Source of the DNA: Polynucleobacter victoriensis
GTDB taxonomy: Bacteria; Pseudomonadota; Gammaproteobacteria; Burkholderiales; Burkholderiaceae
DNA length: 64,000 nt
Assembly (NCBI RefSeq): GCF_900187875.1
Contig: NZ_FYEX01000002.1
Coordinates: 1 to 64,000, forward strand
Direction of reading: 5' to 3'
A model generated the notes under the pieces. That model searched no databases and was not told the origin of the DNA. It saw only the letters and a list, made by a program, of their open reading frames with translations. Both the position numbers and the translations under genes were made by a program. How positions within the stretch are numbered: the stretch's first letter is position 1; the number at the start of each line of letters is the position of its first letter. Shown here in pieces: positions 61,845-64,000 of the stretch.

Positions 61845-62669
61845 TTATTCCCCATTATTATGCAAATCGTGGATGATATGACCCAAATCCTGCACTCCCT
61901 GCCTTAGTTTGGGCCAAGCCAACTCAACCTGCGCTGATTGGCCTTTAACACCTAACTCAATATGACGCTTAGCAAAAACACCTGACTTCTGAGGGTCCCC
62001 CACAGACGGCAAGCTAAATACTTTGACATCAGGGTAGGTATTTTCAATCTTTTCCATAAGTGGTGTCAAACTTGCCTCCATGGCTAGGGGGACAATAAAA
62101 CTTCGCTCCAAGAAATCTACCTGATGAAACAAGTCCTTATAGAAATGATCTAAAACCCAAGTCATCATCGGCGCAGCCATCACAGGAAAGCCCGGCACAA
62201 AATAATGCTCTTGAATGTAGAACCCAGGGATTTGATTAAACGGATTTGGGATGATTTGACTGCCCTTTGGAAACTCCCCCATCTTCATACGCAATAAATT
62301 GTCTGAACTATTTAAATCACTCTTGACTGGATCCCCTTCTGCCATCGTGAGAATTCTTTGAGTAATTAACTGCTGCGCTTGAGGATGTAATTCAAGGGGT
62401 AAATTTAATGCTGCTGCTGCACACTGCCTGGTGTGATCATCGGGTGTCGAGCCAATGCCACCTGTACTAAATACAACATCATTTGTAGCGAAACTTCTTT
62501 TCAATACTTCTGTAATTGCCTCTCGATCATCTCCTACGTACTCTACTTGAGATAAAGCTAAGCCTCGCTCACTGAGAAGTTCAATCATCTTAGCCATATG
62601 TTTATCTTGTCTTTTGCCAGACAAAATCTCATCACCAACCACAATCAAACGAAATTTTTTATTTGTCAT
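61845..62669 (-). CDS. CinA-like / molybdopterin-binding (MoCF) domain protein
   Basis: 274 aa. The N-terminal ~170 residues form a MoaB/Mog-like MoCF domain: LIVVGDEILSGKRQDKH, VVFSTGGIGSTPDDHTRQ with the phosphate-binding glycines, and GFPVMAAPMM. It matches the COG1058 domain of CinA but lacks the C-terminal nicotinamide-nucleotide amidase domain of full CinA, so pyrophosphatase-like activity is possible but unproven. ATG 62669 with AGGTGA eight bases upstream is preferred over GTG 62681. Its stop lies within TAATGGG...CCCATTA (61835-61857). Confidence 0.82.
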   Translation of the reverse strand: MTNKKFRLIVVGDEILSGKRQDKHMAKMIELLSERGLALSQVEYVGDDREAITEVLKRSFATNDVVFSTGGIGSTPDDHTRQCAAAALNLPLELHPQAQQLITQRILTMAEGDPVKSDLNSSDNLLRMKMGEFPKGSQIIPNPFNQIPGFYIQEHYFVPGFPVMAAPMMTWVLDHFYKDLFHQVDFLERSFIVPLAMEASLTPLMEKIENTYPDVKVFSLPSVGDPQKSGVFAKRHIELGVKGQSAQVELAWPKLRQGVQDLGHIIHDLHNNGE

Positions 62670-62670
62670 A

Positions 62671-63483
62671 TTAAGAGTCACCTAAAACAATCCCATGCTC
62701 TGCGCGATGCAGGCGCAATGCATGCAATAAATAGTGTGCAAACCAAAGTGCTGAAAATATAAACACCACCGAATAAACCCAGAGCACCATGAAAGAAACC
62801 ACTGGGAAAAAAATAATTGCCATGGCAGATGTTGCCCAGAAGAAAGTAGGCACCGCCCCCAACAGGCCACACAAGATGCCCATAGTGAGTAATGGCCAGC
62901 GATGCTTTTGCATAAGAGATTGTCTCTCGGCTTCAGTCGCATGGTGAGCTAGCACGTCATAACTCATTAGCCGCATCGTAAGCCAACCCCAAAATAGTGG
63001 TGGCAGGATTGCCACCATCGGAGGGACCCACCAAATTGGCAGAGTCATCATTACTAATGCACAACATATGAGAATTGAAATAAAGGCGTAAAGCAAACTA
63101 CGAATCAAACCACCCTCATGGGCTTGATAAAGATCTTGATACCCTGGTTGCGAAGCAATATGACGAATCACCGCAGGCACAGAAGTAAAAGCTACCAACA
63201 CTAATAGTGAGATTGTGATGACGGGTATCAGCACAATCACTAACAAGAGTGGTGCCATCACTGCCCTGATTTCATCCCAACCAGCGGCTGACATCACATC
63301 AGCCATCCAAGCAGTCAAAAATGAATTGGTAATAAAGAAGCGGATTGATTCAAGTGCTGGCTCCCACATAAAGAAAAAGAGCACTGCCCAAACAACACTT
63401 ACGATAATGAATGGGCGCAAACTGAGCCACAGCATCTTAGGATGCATCAAACCAACCATCGACAAACCAAGAGATCGAAGCAC
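62671..63483 (-). CDS. EI24-domain (CysZ-like) inner-membrane protein
   Basis: 270 aa with about six strongly hydrophobic segments (near 22-42, 75-105, 128-150, 152-170, 198-218, 225-255), resembling the EI24/CysZ family. CysZ members aid sulfate uptake, but no sulfur genes are nearby, so the role here is not assigned. The start is GTG with AAGGAT upstream. It precedes the CinA-like gene with almost no gap, and they are probably co-transcribed with the desaturase-family gene upstream. Confidence 0.8.
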   Translation of the reverse strand: MLRSLGLSMVGLMHPKMLWLSLRPFIIVSVVWAVLFFFMWEPALESIRFFITNSFLTAWMADVMSAAGWDEIRAVMAPLLLVIVLIPVITISLLVLVAFTSVPAVIRHIASQPGYQDLYQAHEGGLIRSLLYAFISILICCALVMMTLPIWWVPPMVAILPPLFWGWLTMRLMSYDVLAHHATEAERQSLMQKHRWPLLTMGILCGLLGAVPTFFWATSAMAIIFFPVVSFMVLWVYSVVFIFSALWFAHYLLHALRLHRAEHGIVLGDS

Positions 63484-63498
63484 AGAATCCTTAGAAAT

Positions 63499-64000
63499 TT
63501 AACTAGACTGTTTAAGCGTTCGCCATGCGTGCTTTAAACCTTGCCACTGATGTGTCAGCACATGGTTAGACACTTCGAGATTCTTAACGCCTGTTGGATG
63601 CGTCTGAGAATCAAAGATAGCTGTCTTAAACATCATGTCCCACCAGGGGAACAAAATACCAAAATTACAACCACCCAATACGCCAGGCTTACCGGGCGCT
63701 TCATGCCCCATGCCAATGGCGTGGTGATAGCGATGGAATTTAGGTGAAATAATTAAATACTTAAACCAACCATGATCAAAATTTAGATTGCCATGCTGCC
63801 AACTTTGTATCAATTGACTAATGGCAATGATCCATAGGAACTGAATTGGCTCAACACCAATCATAAGAGCCAATGCTGCAAACACCGCTGAATGCCCTAG
63901 ATCATCTAAAAAGTGGTTTCTGTTGTCCGTCCAGACAGTCATGTACTTTTGACTATGATGCAAAGCATGCAACTGCCACCACCAATTCCAATGGTGAGAT
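63499..64000 (-). CDS. Sterol desaturase / fatty acid hydroxylase family protein (partial, N terminus beyond window)
   Basis: The reading frame is open from the window edge and continues to the right; the visible part is the C-terminal ~166 residues. It starts within a histidine box (HHWNWWWQLHALHHS), has a hydrophobic segment (VFAALALMIGVEPIQFLWII), and a later histidine box FHRYHHAIG, the metal ligands of this membrane di-iron family. The substrate (fatty acid, sterol/hopanoid or carotenoid) cannot be told from this part. A TTG at 63972 could be mistaken for a start, but the coding signal clearly extends upstream. Confidence 0.85.
   Translation of the reverse strand, partial: SHHWNWWWQLHALHHSQKYMTVWTDNRNHFLDDLGHSAVFAALALMIGVEPIQFLWIIAISQLIQSWQHGNLNFDHGWFKYLIISPKFHRYHHAIGMGHEAPGKPGVLGGCNFGILFPWWDMMFKTAIFDSQTHPTGVKNLEVSNHVLTHQWQGLKHAWRTLKQSS

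Noticed and set aside
1..64000. Mobile element, prophage, defence island or horizontally acquired block
   Set aside because: No transposase, integrase, att-like repeat or shift in codon use or base composition was seen; gene order is that of a conserved chromosomal core.

Overview
The window is an intact, gene-dense stretch of a bacterial chromosome, most likely from a low-GC member of the Burkholderiales close to Polynucleobacter. This is inferred from protein resemblance, from gene order (lpx-bamA-rseP-dxr-cdsA-uppS-frr-pyrH-tsf-rpsB; aceE-aceF-lpdA divergent from a sensor kinase, response regulator and folD; glnA-ntrB-ntrC), from the phasin gene, and from an AT-leaning base composition judged by eye. 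No rRNA, insertion sequence, prophage, plasmid gene, toxin-antitoxin pair, CRISPR array or defence island was seen. Every large gene looks intact except the two cut by the window ends (ppsA on the left, a sterol desaturase-family gene on the right).

Layout. 1-1 kb: the first codons of ppsA (minus) diverge from ppsR, which encodes the regulator of its product. 1-15.7 kb: a long minus-strand envelope and translation cluster, transcribed from rpsB down to an rRNA/tRNA methyltransferase: rpsB-tsf, pyrH-frr-uppS-cdsA-dxr-rseP-bamA-skp-lpxD-fabZ-lpxA-lpxB-rnhB. It joins protein synthesis, isoprenoid and undecaprenyl supply, phospholipid and lipid A synthesis, and outer-membrane assembly. 15.9-19.3 kb: map and glnD (plus). 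19.3-25.9 kb: ligA, zipA-like and smc (minus), for DNA joining, division and chromosome organisation. 26-29 kb: dapD-dapE-prmB (plus). 29-33.8 kb: radA, a small exported coiled-coil protein, kup and a metallo-beta-lactamase-fold hydrolase (minus). 34 kb: initiator tRNA with its own promoter and terminator. 34.1-39.6 kb: a plus-strand run of a periplasmic cyclophilin, a PabB-PabC fusion, a Nudix hydrolase, the N-end-rule pair aat-bpt, and pyrD. 39.7-44 kb: IclR-type regulator, PBP7-type endopeptidase, EamA transporter, deacetylase-family protein and phasin. 44.1-50.3 kb: pyruvate dehydrogenase operon. 50.5-56.7 kb: two-component system, folD and prlC. 56.7-61.6 kb: xthA, and glnA-ntrB-ntrC. 61.8-64 kb: CinA-like protein, EI24-family membrane protein and a sterol desaturase-family enzyme.

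How the genes work together. The nitrogen cascade is well represented: GlnD senses glutamine and modifies PII (the PII gene is not here), NtrB-NtrC read PII, and glnA carries a good sigma-54 element with an NtrC-type palindrome about 100 bp upstream of the predicted start. The carbon side has PpsR (pyruvate/PEP), the complete PDH complex and a PHA granule phasin.

I found no undescribed multi-gene system. The strongest leads are regulatory or structural: an intrinsic terminator inside the first codons of ntrB; an RseP that appears to lack the second PDZ domain; a 35-bp palindrome covering the whole predicted iclR promoter; a two-hairpin rpsB leader; a hairpin in the ppsA leader; possible leaderless starts for map and iclR; and two almost identical lipoyl domains in AceF encoded by a 210-bp direct repeat. 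No stretch longer than about 300 bases lacks a gene.
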